Source of the DNA: Saccharina japonica | Lineage: Eukaryota; Sar; Phaeophyceae; Laminariales; Laminariaceae | NCBI GenBank assembly: GCA_008828725.1 | Contig: MEHQ01003705.1 | Span: forward strand, 310,001-374,000 | Direction: 5' to 3' | DNA length: 64,000 nt | Shown: one piece after another, positions 46,822 through 58,241 of the stretch | Layout: every line of letters starts with the position of its first letter | How positions within the stretch are numbered: the first letter of the stretch is position 1 | The notes under the pieces: model-generated | The model's database searches: none | Told to the model about the DNA's origin: nothing | The model's input: the letters and a program-made list of their open reading frames with translations, nothing else | Made by a program: the position numbers and the translations under genes

Positions 46822-46912
<91 letters not shown>
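46777..46912 (+). repeat. CTA trinucleotide microsatellite, about 45 units
   Basis: ACT/CTA run with one TATTAATA interruption near 46816. Poly-Leu and poly-Ser frames over it are artefacts. Confidence 0.95.
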
Positions 46913-46914
<2 letters not shown>

Positions 46915-48929
46915 GACTCGTACTACTAGTGTGCAGTTCCTTGATTCTTGCTCGTGTAGCCAATGACATACACAGCAGTAAGTACCTACAGTAGTATATT
47001 GTCATGTATAACCAAATACCCACGTCCGATTCAGAGGCAGACATGGGCAACCCGGTATTAGCATTAGACTGCGCCCAATGCGACTCAAGGGGAAACAAAT
47101 ATGGTGGGTTGTCACACTGGATGCGATCCGCGAAGAAGGTGAGAGGCGGGGGCAGGAAGTGGAGGCCGGATATTGGTTGGTTGTGATTTCCACATTTTCT
47201 TCTCAGTGTACATACCGTACGTACTACAACCGTACTCGTAGGTAATATCTGTACTACGCTGGATCATGTATGCATCCAACCGCACAGCGCACACCACAGC
47301 AGCAGCAGAGGATATATACCTCAGTAAAAGTGGTATAATTTGCATTTCACACGGTCTGGTTGCGCCGTTTGCTTTTTGGTGTGATGACGCTGGATACGAC
47401 TGGATCCGTACGAGTACGAGTAGATAGATACTGGGACAGGCAATCGGAGAAAAAATGTTTCCCGGCATTTGCTTGTGGTGTGTTGTGGTGTGATGTGCGC
47501 GGATGGTTATTGTGTGTTGTGTGTGGCGTATAGTGCGTGGTGCTTGAAATAAAAGGCCGACAGCCGAGATCCGGGAGCCGCGAGAGAGCAAAAACCCAAG
47601 AGGGCAAGAGGACCGAACCACCGACCGACCGACTAGCAAAGACCGACCGTCGGACCAAAAGCAGCAAATATTCCCTACGAAAACCAAGTCTACGTAGAGA
47701 GTTACACAAATGCAGATGACTTTGCTTTGCTCCCGCGGTCTGTCACTCAGCTTGCACCCTGTCCACTGTTTCGACGGAGCGCCACACAACAACCTGCTCA
47801 AGCTTGCACCATCAACAGAAAGCAGGCAAGTCCTGTTGGCTCGGGGGTAACCAGTTGCTGGCGTGCTGTGTATGGTAGGCAGCAGCGTTCGACAGCTATG
47901 ATACAGTGACTTGTGCCTGTGATCTCCAGCCTAGTCTGGTGTCTGTTTCTGGAATGTTCCGCCTCTCGTACATACGTATTGCTTTCTCGACACGGAACAG
48001 CAGGCAGGCGGTGACAGCCATGGCTCGGACTCGCACTTTGTACAGCAGGACGGCTACAGCTCGCTGGTAGAGTTGGCTCGGTGGCTAGCGGCATTGCATG
48101 CTAGCATTGACTACCGAGAGTAACCAGAACACGCTCACTCAATTTGTTCTAGATCCAGTCAGCGAAGACTGTCCGTAAATATAAGGACCTCTATGTCTTT
48201 ATATCAATATGTAAAACAGTCCGTAAAATTCCGGACACAAAAAGTGGTTCATATGTTCGTTGCTCCACCAAACATGCGACAGAGCAAAAACCAGCAAGCG
48301 CAACAGCAGCGGGTCTTACGTAAGAAATGGGAACAAACAAGCAGCAGCAGCAGTCCCACACCAACAGCAGTAGTGCGAGTTGTCAGCTACGACGTGTTCT
48401 ATCATAGATCATAGATCATGACTCGATCGGCCACGTCACGAACCTCTCTCTGCGTGCGTACCGAACGAAGTGGTGTAATCCCATATTCCATATCCGCATA
48501 TATATCCGTATGTACGCAGACGTACGTACCACAGCAGCGGTGTACGACGTACACGCAGGTATGTACGGTTCATGCGGTAATAGGTAAGAGTCTTTGATGT
48601 AAAACGTCGCGGATACAGCAGACCAGAGCACAGGCCAGCAGTACGCATTACTGTGAAGAACACACACAGCACTCGTAGTGGTGGATCCGCCTATCTATGC
48701 AAGGAAAACAATATTTTCGGGAAAAACCTCGACCCTGCCATAATTCATACCATCTGTATTTTTTTTGGCCATGCCCATACTATGGTAAATGCCATACACT
48801 TATTTACCGGTCCCTCATATACTACTATCTGTACGAGTGGTCCCTCTACCGGTGGTACGCGTAGTGCGGCCGCGTGGTCATGCGCGAGCCAACAATACCG
48901 GCGCACCCTTGGCGCACCGGCACTTTCTT

Positions 48930-49060
48930 TTTTTAAATATATTTATTCCATCCCATTTGTTATCTTCGCCCTTCTTTTCTCTCTCCCTCCTCACGTATCA
49001 TAGTCGTAACTCAAACCCGGGGTCACTCATAAATAGGCGCTTGTCCTCCCTCCCCACTGA
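48930..49060 (-). repeat. Dispersed repeat, GTTACGACTA family, inverted
   Basis: CATCCCATTTGTTATCTTCG, then TAGTCGTAACTCAAACCCGG, then AGGCGCTTGTCCTCC: the reverse of the copy at 40985. Confidence 0.7.
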
Positions 49061-49200
49061 GTGTAGTATCTCTGTGTCGTAGTTTTGTGACCACAGAACT
49101 GGTACCTTTTTAGGATGATGAATCGGCACGGACACTGGGTGTGCTGGATGTCGACGGGTAGAAAGGAAGGTTTAATGTGAAGAACACACACACACACACA
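49055..49200 (+). repeat. TTTTGTGACCACAGAACTGG-family repeat
   Basis: Almost the same as 22923-23062, including GAAGGTTTAATGTGAAGAAC and the CA-rich end. High similarity suggests fairly recent movement. Confidence 0.8.
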
Positions 49201-49345
49201 CTACGACGTATACGCCACTACGACGTATACGGTCTGATACGTGCCTTGCATTTTCATCGCGATAAGATTTCAGCACTTTCTTCCCTCGTCGACTCGCGTC
49301 GAATTCCGCCAAAATACCATGGCGGCAACCGGCACTACTCCACAC

Positions 49346-50332
49346 CAGGGTTCGAATTAGTTGGTGAAACGTGCGCAATTGCACCAAATTTCTGAAATAT
49401 CAGCTTTTGCGCACCACAAAAAGCAGTAGATGTGCGGCTTTCCGCACATCTCTTTTAGGCCCCCGCACACTTTTGGCCGCAGGCCAAAAAATTGTGCAAA
49501 AACTTTTGGGGCCTATTTTCGCCGCAGGCGAAAAATTTTTGGGTCTGTTTTCGCCGCAGGCGAAAATGTTTTTAGGCCTTTTTTTTGTGATTTATTCGAC
49601 AATTTCCTGCCGAATTTGTTAGTGGCTTTCTTTTTTGAGGGGACTGAGTTCAAATTTATGACGGTTTTGTATGTCCGTGGATGAAACAAGGCTTGAAATG
49701 GTCGCAAATAGAGAGGAACACGCGTTTGTGGTTTCAACCTGGTATCTATGTACGTATCTACGATATATGTATATTTATACGTACAGGAAACAAGGCGTTG
49801 ACCTGACAAAGCGGCTCGACATCCTTCGTGAAGCGGACGTTTTTTTTTACGATGCCCTTGCAAGGCGCAAGTAATAAACACTGGAACGAACGAGAAATAT
49901 ATTTCGTTTTGGGTGGGATGATAGCGTTGTATAGCAGTTGTATAGCACCTGTTGTATAGCATGTGAGATGGCGAAGGCGAGTTTGCAGGGTGCTAGCTGA
50001 AAATTGCGGTGATAAGGGGGCGAATAAATTGATTTCAACATGTTGATGATTCCTCAGAGTTGACCTGCGCGCTGACATCCATTGCAGTTATGTGGAGCAG
50101 GTTCTGTCTATGCTTGTCTGTTATTTGCAAGACGAGCGAATGAGACGCACATTTTGAGTACATTTACGCACATACGTCCAAAATTTTCGCCTCCGGCGGC
50201 CCTCCGGGGGCCCTCCGGGGGCCCCTGCGGGGAGCGCACCTCGCCTCCGGCTCGGTGTGCGCTACGCGCACATCCAGATATGCCCGATGTGCGCTACGCG
50301 CACATGTTGCTGGAGCACTAATTCGAACCCTG
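49346..50332. mobile_element. hAT-like element, 987 bp, with 8-bp target copy
   Basis: CAGGGTTCGAATTAGT at the left, ACTAATTCGAACCCTG at the right, and CTCCACAC directly outside both ends (49338-49345 and 50333-50340). CAGGG ends with 8-bp copies are known for hAT transposons. Inside are two perfect TTTTCGCCGCAGGCGAAAA hairpins, a TTTTGGCCGCAGGCCAAAA hairpin, and near the right end two GTGCGCTACGCGCAC palindromes. No hAT transposase is recognised; the longest plus frame (49671-49874) is unknown. Probably non-autonomous. Confidence 0.88.
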
Positions 50333-50789
50333 CTCCACACACCACCACACATAGACTGAACGAACTGGTACATATTTGTGCCAAGCTATTCCACAAGCAC
50401 TAACACTATTATAGGGCGCAACCGGCATTACTCAACCGGCACTACCGGCACTATACCATATGTAGAGGGACCACCACCACCACATTTTTTTGTTGCTTCG
50501 TTTATGTGGTATATGCTATACCTGGTATATGCTACGGCGGTCGGGCTGTGCGGCCGCGGGGGGTAGGGTGGAAAGTCCATACGTATACGTATAGAACGCC
50601 TGGAAATATGTACGAGGGCGTATTCCAGGGGTATTTTGCTGATTTTTTTCCTCGTGGTAGCATGTATTATATCATATAATATGTACGATACAACAGGCCG
50701 ATATGTGGTCGCATCAAGATTCAAGATCGTTGATCGACTCAACCGTTGCGCACCCGTATCCGTCTATACTTGTGTACTCTTTTTTTTCC

Positions 50790-50985
50790 TTTTTTTTTGT
50801 CCATCCCATTCATTCCACTTCCGTCTTTCTCCCTCCCTAGTGGTAACTCAGATCCGGGGTCACTAAGTAGGCTCTTCTCCCCCCTCCCCACTTAGGTACC
50901 TGCCTTGCATTTTTATCGCGAGAAGATTTCAGCACTCTCTTCCCTCGTCGACTTGCGTCGGATTCCGCCTACCCACGCCACGAAG
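50790..50985 (-). repeat. Dispersed repeat, GTTACGACTA family, inverted
   Basis: TAGTGGTAACTCAGATCCGG, AAGTAGGCTCTTCTCC, then TTTTTATCGCGAGAAGATTT and CTTCCCTCGTCGACTTGCGT in order. Confidence 0.75.
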
Positions 50986-51494
50986 GCGCTCTATACTATT
51001 AATACTGCCTGTATATCGTACTGAGATACTGAGGGTAACTATGTGCGTATATACAAAACAACAATACGTATAGAATAATAGCAGGTATACGTTAAAAAAA
51101 AAAAAAAAATGGGGCCAGCAGCAAACAGCAGTACGAGTACTATAAAGTATAAAGGGGGATGACCCTATTTTTTTGGAGGGCCATCCCCCATAGGTGCGAG
51201 TATATACTCTTGTGTTTTTATTAATCGTGGCGTTGGGACCAGGAGAGGAGTTGCAAAGAGGCCTTCGAAGCTCCAAGGGCAGTCACGGGCCGCCGGCTCC
51301 CAATTTTTCGATGTGTAAAAGACCACCGCGCCCATGCATGCGCGCGCTTTCTTCGATGATGTGTACCAGAGGCATGGGAAATCATACTACCACTTAATTA
51401 CCCACCCAGTTAGGCCGCGCCCATGCATGCGCTCTTTCGATGACGTGTATGTCGTATATATGGGACATTGCATTATCTGCTCTGCTTACTGCAT

Positions 51495-51620
51495 TGCAGC
51501 GTAGTATCTCTGTGTCGTAGTTTTGTGACCACATAACTGGTATCTCTAGGATGAAGAATCGGCGCAGACACTGAGTGTCGACGGGTGGAAAGGACGGTTT
51601 AATCTGAGGAACACACACAC
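51495..51620 (+). repeat. TTTTGTGACCACA-family repeat
   Basis: Shorter copy with GTAGTATCTCTGTGTCGTAG and GACGGGTGGAAAGGACGG. The flanks on both sides contain CCAGAGGCATGGGAAAT (51368 and 51621), so a larger duplication surrounds it. Confidence 0.7.
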
Positions 51621-51665
51621 CAGAGGCATGGGAAATATTATTATTACGACCATTTACCCACCCGG

Positions 51666-51762
51666 TTAACCCTTTTAGGACTGCAGTCCCGTTATGGGGA
51701 CAACTTACTTGGAATGAGAGCCAAATATGTGGTTATGTGCACTGGAGTAATAAAAGAGTTAA
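51666..51762 (+). mobile_element. piggyBac-like short element, diverged
   Basis: TTAACCCTTTTAGGACTGCA at the left, AAAGAGTTAA at the right. It belongs to a subtype with CAGTCCCGTTATGGGGACAA, also seen at 60262. Confidence 0.6.
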
Positions 51763-52008
51763 GGGCCCCCTTCGGGACTTCGGCGGGGAAAACGGACGGG
51801 AAAAAGTAAAACGTGATGATTGCGGTAGAATTACGTAGCGAATTGATGTCCGAGTTACAAGGCCGGGAGTAGTATATACACGGAACGGGTCCAACATAAT
51901 CCTATATCTGATATAAAATATGTACCCGTACTGCTGCTCGTACTTCTGTATAAGATTGATACGTAATACCAAGGTTATCCTTGGTTTGGTCGATGTTTCG
52001 GGGGTCTA

Positions 52009-52085
52009 AACATATTAATATTATACAGCCCGCTCTAAGCGGTATAATAATATTATACAGCCCGCTCTAAGCGGTATAATAGTCT
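52009..52085 (+). repeat. Short tandem duplication with hairpin
   Basis: Two units of about 35 bp with ATAATATTATACAGCCCGCT and CTAAGCGGTATAAT. The CCGCTCTAAGCGG word is a small perfect hairpin. Confidence 0.8.
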
Positions 52086-52467
52086 GTATTTGATATGTTG
52101 TGTTCATAAACATATGTATCATACATAAAAAGCCCGCTGAATGCAGTGCCGGTAGTCGTTACGGCGAGTACTAAATTTTGTCTCGCATGGTTTTCGTATA
52201 AATGTGGTATGGTAAATATGGTATGGTACATATCATCAATATCATATATAGGGATTTTTTTGTTTTGTTTTTCTATTTACCCACCTCATTTAGCTATTAG
52301 CCGCTGTTGCATGGTATTCATGATATAATATATACCAGGTACCTGATACTAAACTGACTGTACCAGGTACGTGATATTATACGTACTCAACCGGTGGCCG
52401 CGGTTTGTGTGATGTCTGGTGGTACTGTACACTGTACCCTCGAATGCTACTATTAAATATTAATATT

Positions 52468-52781
52468 ACGGGGGACCACAGCAGTAAATAGGAGATACGG
52501 TAGACACAAAAACCTACATATTTCCCTGTGTTTAGGGCCCGTATTAACGAAGAAGAAAAAAAAACAATTTGGAAAAAAAAAAAAAAAAAATCCGCTTTTC
52601 ATTGGTCAACACACGCACCAGCACCAAAGATTAGGATCTTGGGGCATAATATTTGGTGCTGGTGCGTGTGTTGACCAATGAAAAGCGAATTTGAATTTTC
52701 TTTTTTCCAAATTGAATTTATTTTATACTCGTTAATATGGGCCCTTACCAACAATAGTTGGTGATACTGTATTCTCCCGTA
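52468..52781 (+). mobile_element. GGGGGACC-type short element split by a Harbinger-like element
   Basis: Left ACGGGGGACCACAGCAGTAA to 52534 and right TTACCAACAATAGTTGGTGA to TCTCCCGT. A fold-back element (52535-52744) with TTA copies lies between. Confidence 0.8.
52535..52744. mobile_element. PIF/Harbinger-like fold-back element
   Basis: GGGCCCGTATTAACGAAG at the left, CTCGTTAATATGGGCCC at the right, TTA on both sides (52532-52534 and 52745-52747). Like the copies at 35411 and 35623. Confidence 0.87.
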
Positions 52782-52879
52782 ATAAGAGTTGATCCTGGAG
52801 TTTTAATCCCACGTGGTTCGGAGTTTGAGTTTATTTTTAAAAAAAAACATACAAGACGGAATCAAGTGCCGAGAGCGCC

Positions 52880-53110
52880 TATTAATATTCATGTAATAGT
52901 AGCGTGGGTAGACGCGATTCGATGAGTGTCGAGGAGGGAAGAGAGGGCCGGAGTCTTCTCGCGATAAAAATGCAAGGCACGAACCGGTGGGAGAATAGCC
53001 TGATTTGTGACCCCGGATTTAAGTTACGACTATTAATATTAATGTTAATATATATCATATCATACGTACGTAGGAAGGAGAGAAAAAAGAAGGGCGGCGA
53101 TAATACATGA
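52880..53110 (+). repeat. Dispersed repeat, GTTACGACTA family
   Basis: TTCTCGCGATAAAAATGCAA, then CCCCGGATTTAAGTTACGAC. A poly-A and GAATCAAGTGCCGAGAGCGC segment just upstream matches one before 40980, so the unit may be about 320 bp long. Confidence 0.75.
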
Positions 53111-53689
53111 GGTGGGGAAAAAAAACGTACGTACACGTAAAGTCTGACCTTCCACAATAACGATTACGTAAAATGTGAACGTACTACGTACCAGTCTCAT
53201 ACACCTGGTACCAGGTATACAACTCTGGTATAGACCTTAGAAAAATGTTAGAAATACAAAAATTACCCGCACGGGTAAACCACTCTGTACGTGATACTCT
53301 TTTTTTTATTGTTATTCCGTCATCGCCGGTAATTGGGAGTCATAAGAAGTTTCGCATTAATTTCGTGATTTCGTGATTTCCAGCTGATCTGGGGGCTTCA
53401 CACATGTTTACACTTTGGCGCAGCAGCCTCGACAAATTTAACCCCGACCATCCGGGAAAATTCTCCGAATGAAGATGTAATGAGATATATAGTGTGGACT
53501 ATATATCCAGTAGAGATCTCCACTTGGTAAGAGAGCATAAAGTTCTGGGAATATTCCCCATTAGGAAACCATGGCAAACAAAACAGGGCCCCCGCTTACG
53601 TACGTAGCGCACTGCCACCAGGACCTGATGCCATTTTCGGCACTCTGCTCCCACTTACAGCAGTATTGGTACATAAATAGAATCAGCCC

Positions 53690-53885
53690 TCCGCAGGAGC
53701 AATTCGATGCGAATCGACGAGGGAAGAAAGGGCTGAAGTCTTCTCGCGATAAAAAGTGCAAAGCACGAACCGTAGTGGGGGAGGAGGGAGGAGAACCAAC
53801 TTTGTAACCCTGGGTTTGAGTTGAGACTAGGAAGAAGAGAGAAAGGACGGGCGAAGGAAGATAATGAACGGGATTAAAAAAAAAA
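53690..53885 (+). repeat. Dispersed repeat, GTTACGACTA family
   Basis: ATTCGATGCGAATCGACGAG, TTCTCGCGATAAAAAGTGCA, CGTAGTGGGGGAGGAGGGAG, then a GGTTTGAGTTGAGACTAGGA variant and an A run. Confidence 0.75.
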
Positions 53886-53984
53886 ATAAAGGAGCCGCCG
53901 GAGGCCCACCCAACCAGCCACCCTGATCCCGTACGCAGGCACCCCACCGGTCGTCCACCACCGCCACGAAGAAAGCTAGACAAT

Positions 53985-54107
53985 AAAAAAACTACCGTAA
54001 CTCGCATGTATTTAAAAAAATTAAAAAAAACAACAGTTGTGAGCTCGAGGATTTCGTCGAAGCTCATCTTTGCTAGCTGAGTGTAATCCTTCGATCGCGC
54101 GTACTTA
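53985..54107 (+). repeat. Dispersed repeat, GAGGATTTCGTCGAA family
   Basis: Plus-strand copy of the repeat found inverted at 35293-35407. Confidence 0.65.
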
Positions 54108-54119
54108 TATGTTACACTG

Positions 54120-54560
54120 GTAAGGCTTAGATTGGGTGGTGGGTGATTGGTTGACCTTTTACCAGTACGTAGCCCAATGAACTACTGCCTTAACAAATGG
54201 CGTCGACGGCAGGACATGGATTGTAGGTAGTGGTATTGAGTTCGAATCTCACGACCGCCATGAAAACGCTATTTAAAGCGAATTTCCTCATGTCAAAAAT
54301 CTGATAAAACACTCTTCCTTGGGTACCCATATAGATTGTTAAGAACTTTGGACTATGAATAGGCACGTACGGCCCCATGCGAAGGCCAATGACCCCCGCG
54401 GTTCTGCGGGGGGTGTTACAATTAGGCTTAGATAGATGTGGGTGATTGGTTAACGTTTTACCAGTAGCCCAATGGACTAATGCCTCCCCATATGTACATT
54501 ACCGGTATATTACTGTACGCACACGTCATATATAGCTGGATTCGAACTCGCGTCCCGCTT
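54120..54560 (+). repeat. Two related segments with tRNA-like T-arm words
   Basis: GGTGATTGGTTGACC, TTTTACCAGTA and GTAGCCCAATG occur at 54140 and again at 54430. The first is followed by TGAGTTCGAATCTCA, the second by GGATTCGAACTCGCG, both like a tRNA T-arm/B box. No full cloverleaf forms, so a tRNA-derived repeat is the better reading. Confidence 0.5.
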
Positions 54561-55539
54561 GGCACTTGGTTGATACCCTCTGGTCCCACGGCAACCCGCC
54601 TCTCTATCATGATGAACTTCTGTCAAAATCACGACGAAGAATAATTTTACAAAAAATGACGGGAGGCGTGAAACGCAGAAAACCGAATCCGGGACGTCAG
54701 TTTTTTTGACCATTCGTTCGGGAGACTCAACCATGGGTATTAGTATACTGCTGTATACTGCCTGGTAGAATAGGAACGAAAAACCGGAAGAGCTGAAAGG
54801 TATCATACATCATACAATACGACGCACCGAGTCCTTAATCGATTCGGTTGGTTTTCCGAAAACAAACCGAACTTTACGTGACTATCGGTGTTCGATTTTG
54901 TTTTTTTCGGTTCGTATTGTCCGGCCGGGTTTTGACCTACTATTAATACTATTACTGCCGTAGTATGATATATGTGTACATTGGTGATTTGTCGCCCAAA
55001 ATATACCTTCTCCGCTCCTATTGTGCGCAGGGTGTAGTTGCGCGTCGGGCGATGCCACCCCCACATGCTGTGACGTGTGTTGTGTATATATACTCAAACG
55101 CTGTACTGCTGTAATGTCGGGGTTTCCATGCAAAGACGGAGGCGTAGTACACTGCAGGGGGAAAGTGACAAATAAACCGAAAAAACGTTTTTGGTATGCC
55201 CAATTTCGGGTTGCTCAAAACCGAGTCTCGGGTTCCGGGGAAAGAACAACTCTGGAAGGGAAAACTGATTCCTTCCGGGTTCCAGGGAAAAATAATGTCT
55301 CGGTGGAAAACCGCCAATTCCAATTCAGGGTGGATCAGGGTGGATTTAGGGTTTAACGTTTTGTGTGTTTTCTTTACGGAGAGAAACGGTTTTTCTCGAG
55401 GTGTCTTCATCGTTTTGTCTCGCCACTGAACGAAAAATATCAGATACCAGGGACCAAGGTGGTGCACACACAGCGCATTTAGGTGACTCAGGCGGCCCCG
55501 GCTTGCACAGACACTACTCGGGTGTCCACCGCAAGCAGC

Positions 55540-55647
55540 ATGCCACGGTTCAGGACTAAAAGGCGCAAGCTTGTGCGGGACGCGAAAGGCCGCATAATGG
55601 CAACAAATAAGCCTGTCGTGGGGCCAGAGTCCCATGATCTCCCCCAA

Positions 55648-55701
<54 letters not shown>

Positions 55702-55944
55702 GCTGCTGCCTCTGGCGGCGGATGTCCCAGAGATATCGAGTCAGAAGTCGGTGCTGCTGTGATCAGCGAGGGTGGCGACGACGAAGACGTGTGCGATGGT
55801 GGTGCTGGCGGCAGCAGCAGCAACAACAGCAGTGCACGCGGGGGAAGTCAGGCGAGACTGCAGTTTGGGTCCGCACAAGGAGCAGCAGCTGCAGCAGCTC
55901 CTCTGGTGGTGTCGGTGCAATGTATGCAACCATTTGATACCTAG
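55540..55944 (+). CDS. Hypothetical basic/poly-Ala protein, intronless frame
   Basis: A 134-residue frame from ATG 55540 (open upstream to 55483). It opens with a very basic MPRFRTKRRKLVRDAKGR, a possible nuclear localisation signal, then ESHDLPQAS, about 20 Ala coded by GCT repeats, an acidic patch (EGGDDEDVCDGG), Ser/Asn-rich and Ala-rich parts, and stop TAG. I recognise no domain. The CTG-type repeats and an open minus frame (55826-55488) weaken the case. It could also be a first exon or a repeat-derived frame. Flanks show no obvious promoter. Confidence 0.4.
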
Positions 55945-55984
55945 TTGAAGAGTTTTGCAAGGATGTGTTTGGTCGGGTATATAG

Positions 55985-56185
55985 TCTGGGGGTACCCGGG
56001 TACATACTCTGGGGGTACCCTGGTACATACTCTTGGGGTCCTCGAGTACATACTTCGGGGTTACCCGGGTATAAAATCTCTGGGCGGGTACATGCTCTGT
56101 GGGTACCCCGGTACATGTTCTGGGGGTACCCGGGTAACCCACCTGAGTATGACCAAAACACCAAGTTTGGTACCTGGGTACCTCA
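55985..56185 (+). repeat. GGGTACCC array, about 29-bp spacing
   Basis: About six units of the GGGGGTACCCGGGTACATAC type with TCTGG spacers. The central GGGTACCC is palindromic. A similar palindrome-rich piece is near 21880-22110 and 23062. Confidence 0.8.
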
Positions 56186-56254
56186 GAGTAGTCTACTAAT
56201 ATTACATCAGTAGTATACCCTACGAAGCATACCCTTGTAACTCGTGTTTACCGG

Positions 56255-56400
56255 GGCTGTTCAAAAGTCGGGTCAAATCTCGCGGGTCAGTTCGGGTCGG
56301 GTCGGGTAATGGCGACCCTGCCCGACACGACCCAACCCGTGATATTTCGGAAAGTTCCTGGCCCGGCCCGCTGGTTGGGTCATGATTCAGTCTAGAACTT
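56255..56400 (+). repeat. Degenerate copy of the CCCGA-array repeat
   Basis: CTCGCGGGTCAGTTCGGGTC, CCGTGATATTTCGGAAAG and GGGTCATGA words in the same order as at 29085-29310, with few internal repeats. Confidence 0.7.
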
Positions 56401-57202
56401 TGATATTTACTGTCTTGGGGCCAAAGTTGCACCAAGTATACCAGGTATACTGTAGCAATAAAAAACGTTTAAAATGGTGACCGTCTATCCATACCCTTCT
56501 TCCCCCTGTGGTATCTTCCGCTCTCGACGGGGAAATAATCCCCTGTTGAACTCTAATATTCATATGAAACAGGGGTTAAATGTCCGGCCGCCAGATTGGT
56601 AGTCATAATATTATAGTACTACTTACTGCTGTACATGCCTTGGCTTGGTTTTATCGCTAAGAGAGTTATTTTAGCATTTCCCACTGCTCGTCGATTTCCA
56701 TCGTCTCTTTTTTTCTTCTTTTTTTCTTCCGTAGTCATGGATGTTGATAGTCCGCACTTTGATAACTCTTGATCATTCATATTAATTTCCGATAATTTTC
56801 CCGGGTGGTCGGGGTAAAGGTTGGGGGTTTTGTATACGTCCAACTGTTTTTTTTAATACCTTTGTCGAAGCCGCACACGCAACTTCGAAAGCATGCTTGG
56901 CAGTCCACACTTGTTCTTCCTTACATCCCCTATCCCGAGAAATTTCGTACAGGTAGGTAAGTGGTCAGGGTTACTGTTTGAGAATAAAGCAACATATGTA
57001 CGACTATGTCTCGATGCAAACGTTTGCCGGGGCTGCGGGCCAAGTACACCTATACCGTTATAATACGTATGTATGACACAGCCCTCAATCTGGAGTTATG
57101 CTATTAATAATGCAGTTGCGGGTGCATATAATATGGTAGACATGATATCTACGGGCGATCGCAAGTCGTGAATCTCCCTAATTTTTGTTTGTAACTAATA
57201 TC

Positions 57203-57307
57203 ACGGAGGGCCATAGTAAATAGGACCAAATATTATTAGTAAAAATAGGTAAATATAGAGGTTTTTATGTGTACCATAGGTCCTATTTACTATGGTCTCC
57301 CGTAATA
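57203..57307 (+). mobile_element. Short element with GGGGGACCATAGTAAATAGG-type ends, well kept
   Basis: ACGGAGGGCCATAGTAAATA at the left and CCTATTTACTATGGTCTCCC at the right, 105 bp. The cleanest copy in the window, and nearly a perfect inverted repeat over its outer 25 bases. Confidence 0.85.
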
Positions 57308-57639
57308 ATATAAACAAGAACAACAAATAACACCTGGCGTAGATCTGCTACTATCAGGCGAACTTCCTCAGACGTGCTGTCGAATGAGGGAGGGTTTTGT
57401 CACGGGGCTGTAAGGCATTCGTTCCCGACGGTGAGCTTGTTTTTTGGCTTCGTGTATACCGGCGGCCACCACCCCGACCCGTAACTCTAACCCTGACCCT
57501 TACTGGAGGCCTTGCTTGGTCGGTGTGCCACTTGGTCGTCGTGCTTAGAAAGGCTCTATTTTTTAGTTTGGGCAGATCTAAGGAAGTTCGCCTGAACGGG
57601 CAGATCTATGTAAGCAAACACCAAGAACAATCCACATGA

Positions 57640-57960
57640 CGAACAGATGACGATCTGCAGTGGATGATCTGGATCCTACGTTTGTCGATATGGTATACAT
57701 AGTGTTGTGCAAGAATCCGACCTGTGCAGAACCAGCCCGGGAGACATGCGCGCAGGAGCAGTGTCATACACGGGTCGTACATATCTTACAGATAGATCCC
57801 ATCTGTCTAACATGATCTGTAGATCTTACAGGTCGTGTAAATCAGGAACATATTTGCGGCAAAATATCTAGATTCTGAAATGGGCATCTGATCTGTTGTG
57901 ATCTGTTGTGATCTGTTGTGATCTGTTGTGATCTGTTGTGATCTGATCTGATCTATCTGA
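57640..57960 (+). repeat. GATC-rich dispersed repeat with GATCTGTTGT array
   Basis: GACGATCTGCAGTGGATGAT, then GTTGTGCAAGAATCCGACC, CAGCCCGGGAGACATGCG and six 10-bp GATCTGTTGT units (57891-57950). Confidence 0.7.
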
Positions 57961-58155
57961 TGAGTGTAACAATCAGCACGGGGACCCTGGGTGTGGTAGC
58001 TGCATGTCGTGTTGGCATACGCTCGTACGATAAAAAAATAATATTTTGCAGTGGGGCTTGAGTGGGGGGTTAAGACACGGCCTAAGACAGCCCATTTTGT
58101 TTTTGAGAGAAAAAAAAAAAAAAAATTACCCCTTTGGGACGGATCCCTTTTATAA

Positions 58156-58241
58156 CCCATTTAAAACTGAAAAAAGTATCCCACATTAATTCCAAGTAGT
58201 TTGTCCCCAAAAACGTGGGGCCAGTTCTTGAGGGGTCAAGG
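58156..58241 (+). mobile_element. piggyBac-like short element, diverged
   Basis: TAACCCATTTAAAACTG at the left and GGGCCAGTTCTTGAGGGGTC at the right, with a CCAAGTAGTTTGTCCCC core. Outer TTAA is lost. Confidence 0.6.

Larger units (their letters stand above)
43166..55539. other. Repeat-rich intergenic region between TOM40 and 55540
   Basis: 12.4 kb in which I recognise no exon. The first 700 bp are T-rich TOM40 flank with a GTTT run at 43680. Then come the repeats listed separately (GATC-rich pieces, ACT triplets, hAT-like element, nested short elements). Between 44950 and 46100 and between 47000 and 48900 I see nothing I can name. Confidence 0.6.

Noticed and set aside
46724-47098. Poly-Ser and poly-Leu frames
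   Set aside because: Produced by the CTA triplet microsatellite on the two strands.
54180-54262. tRNA gene
   Set aside because: A T-arm-like TGAGTTCGAATCTCA is present but the acceptor stem does not pair beyond four bases and there is no good anticodon arm.
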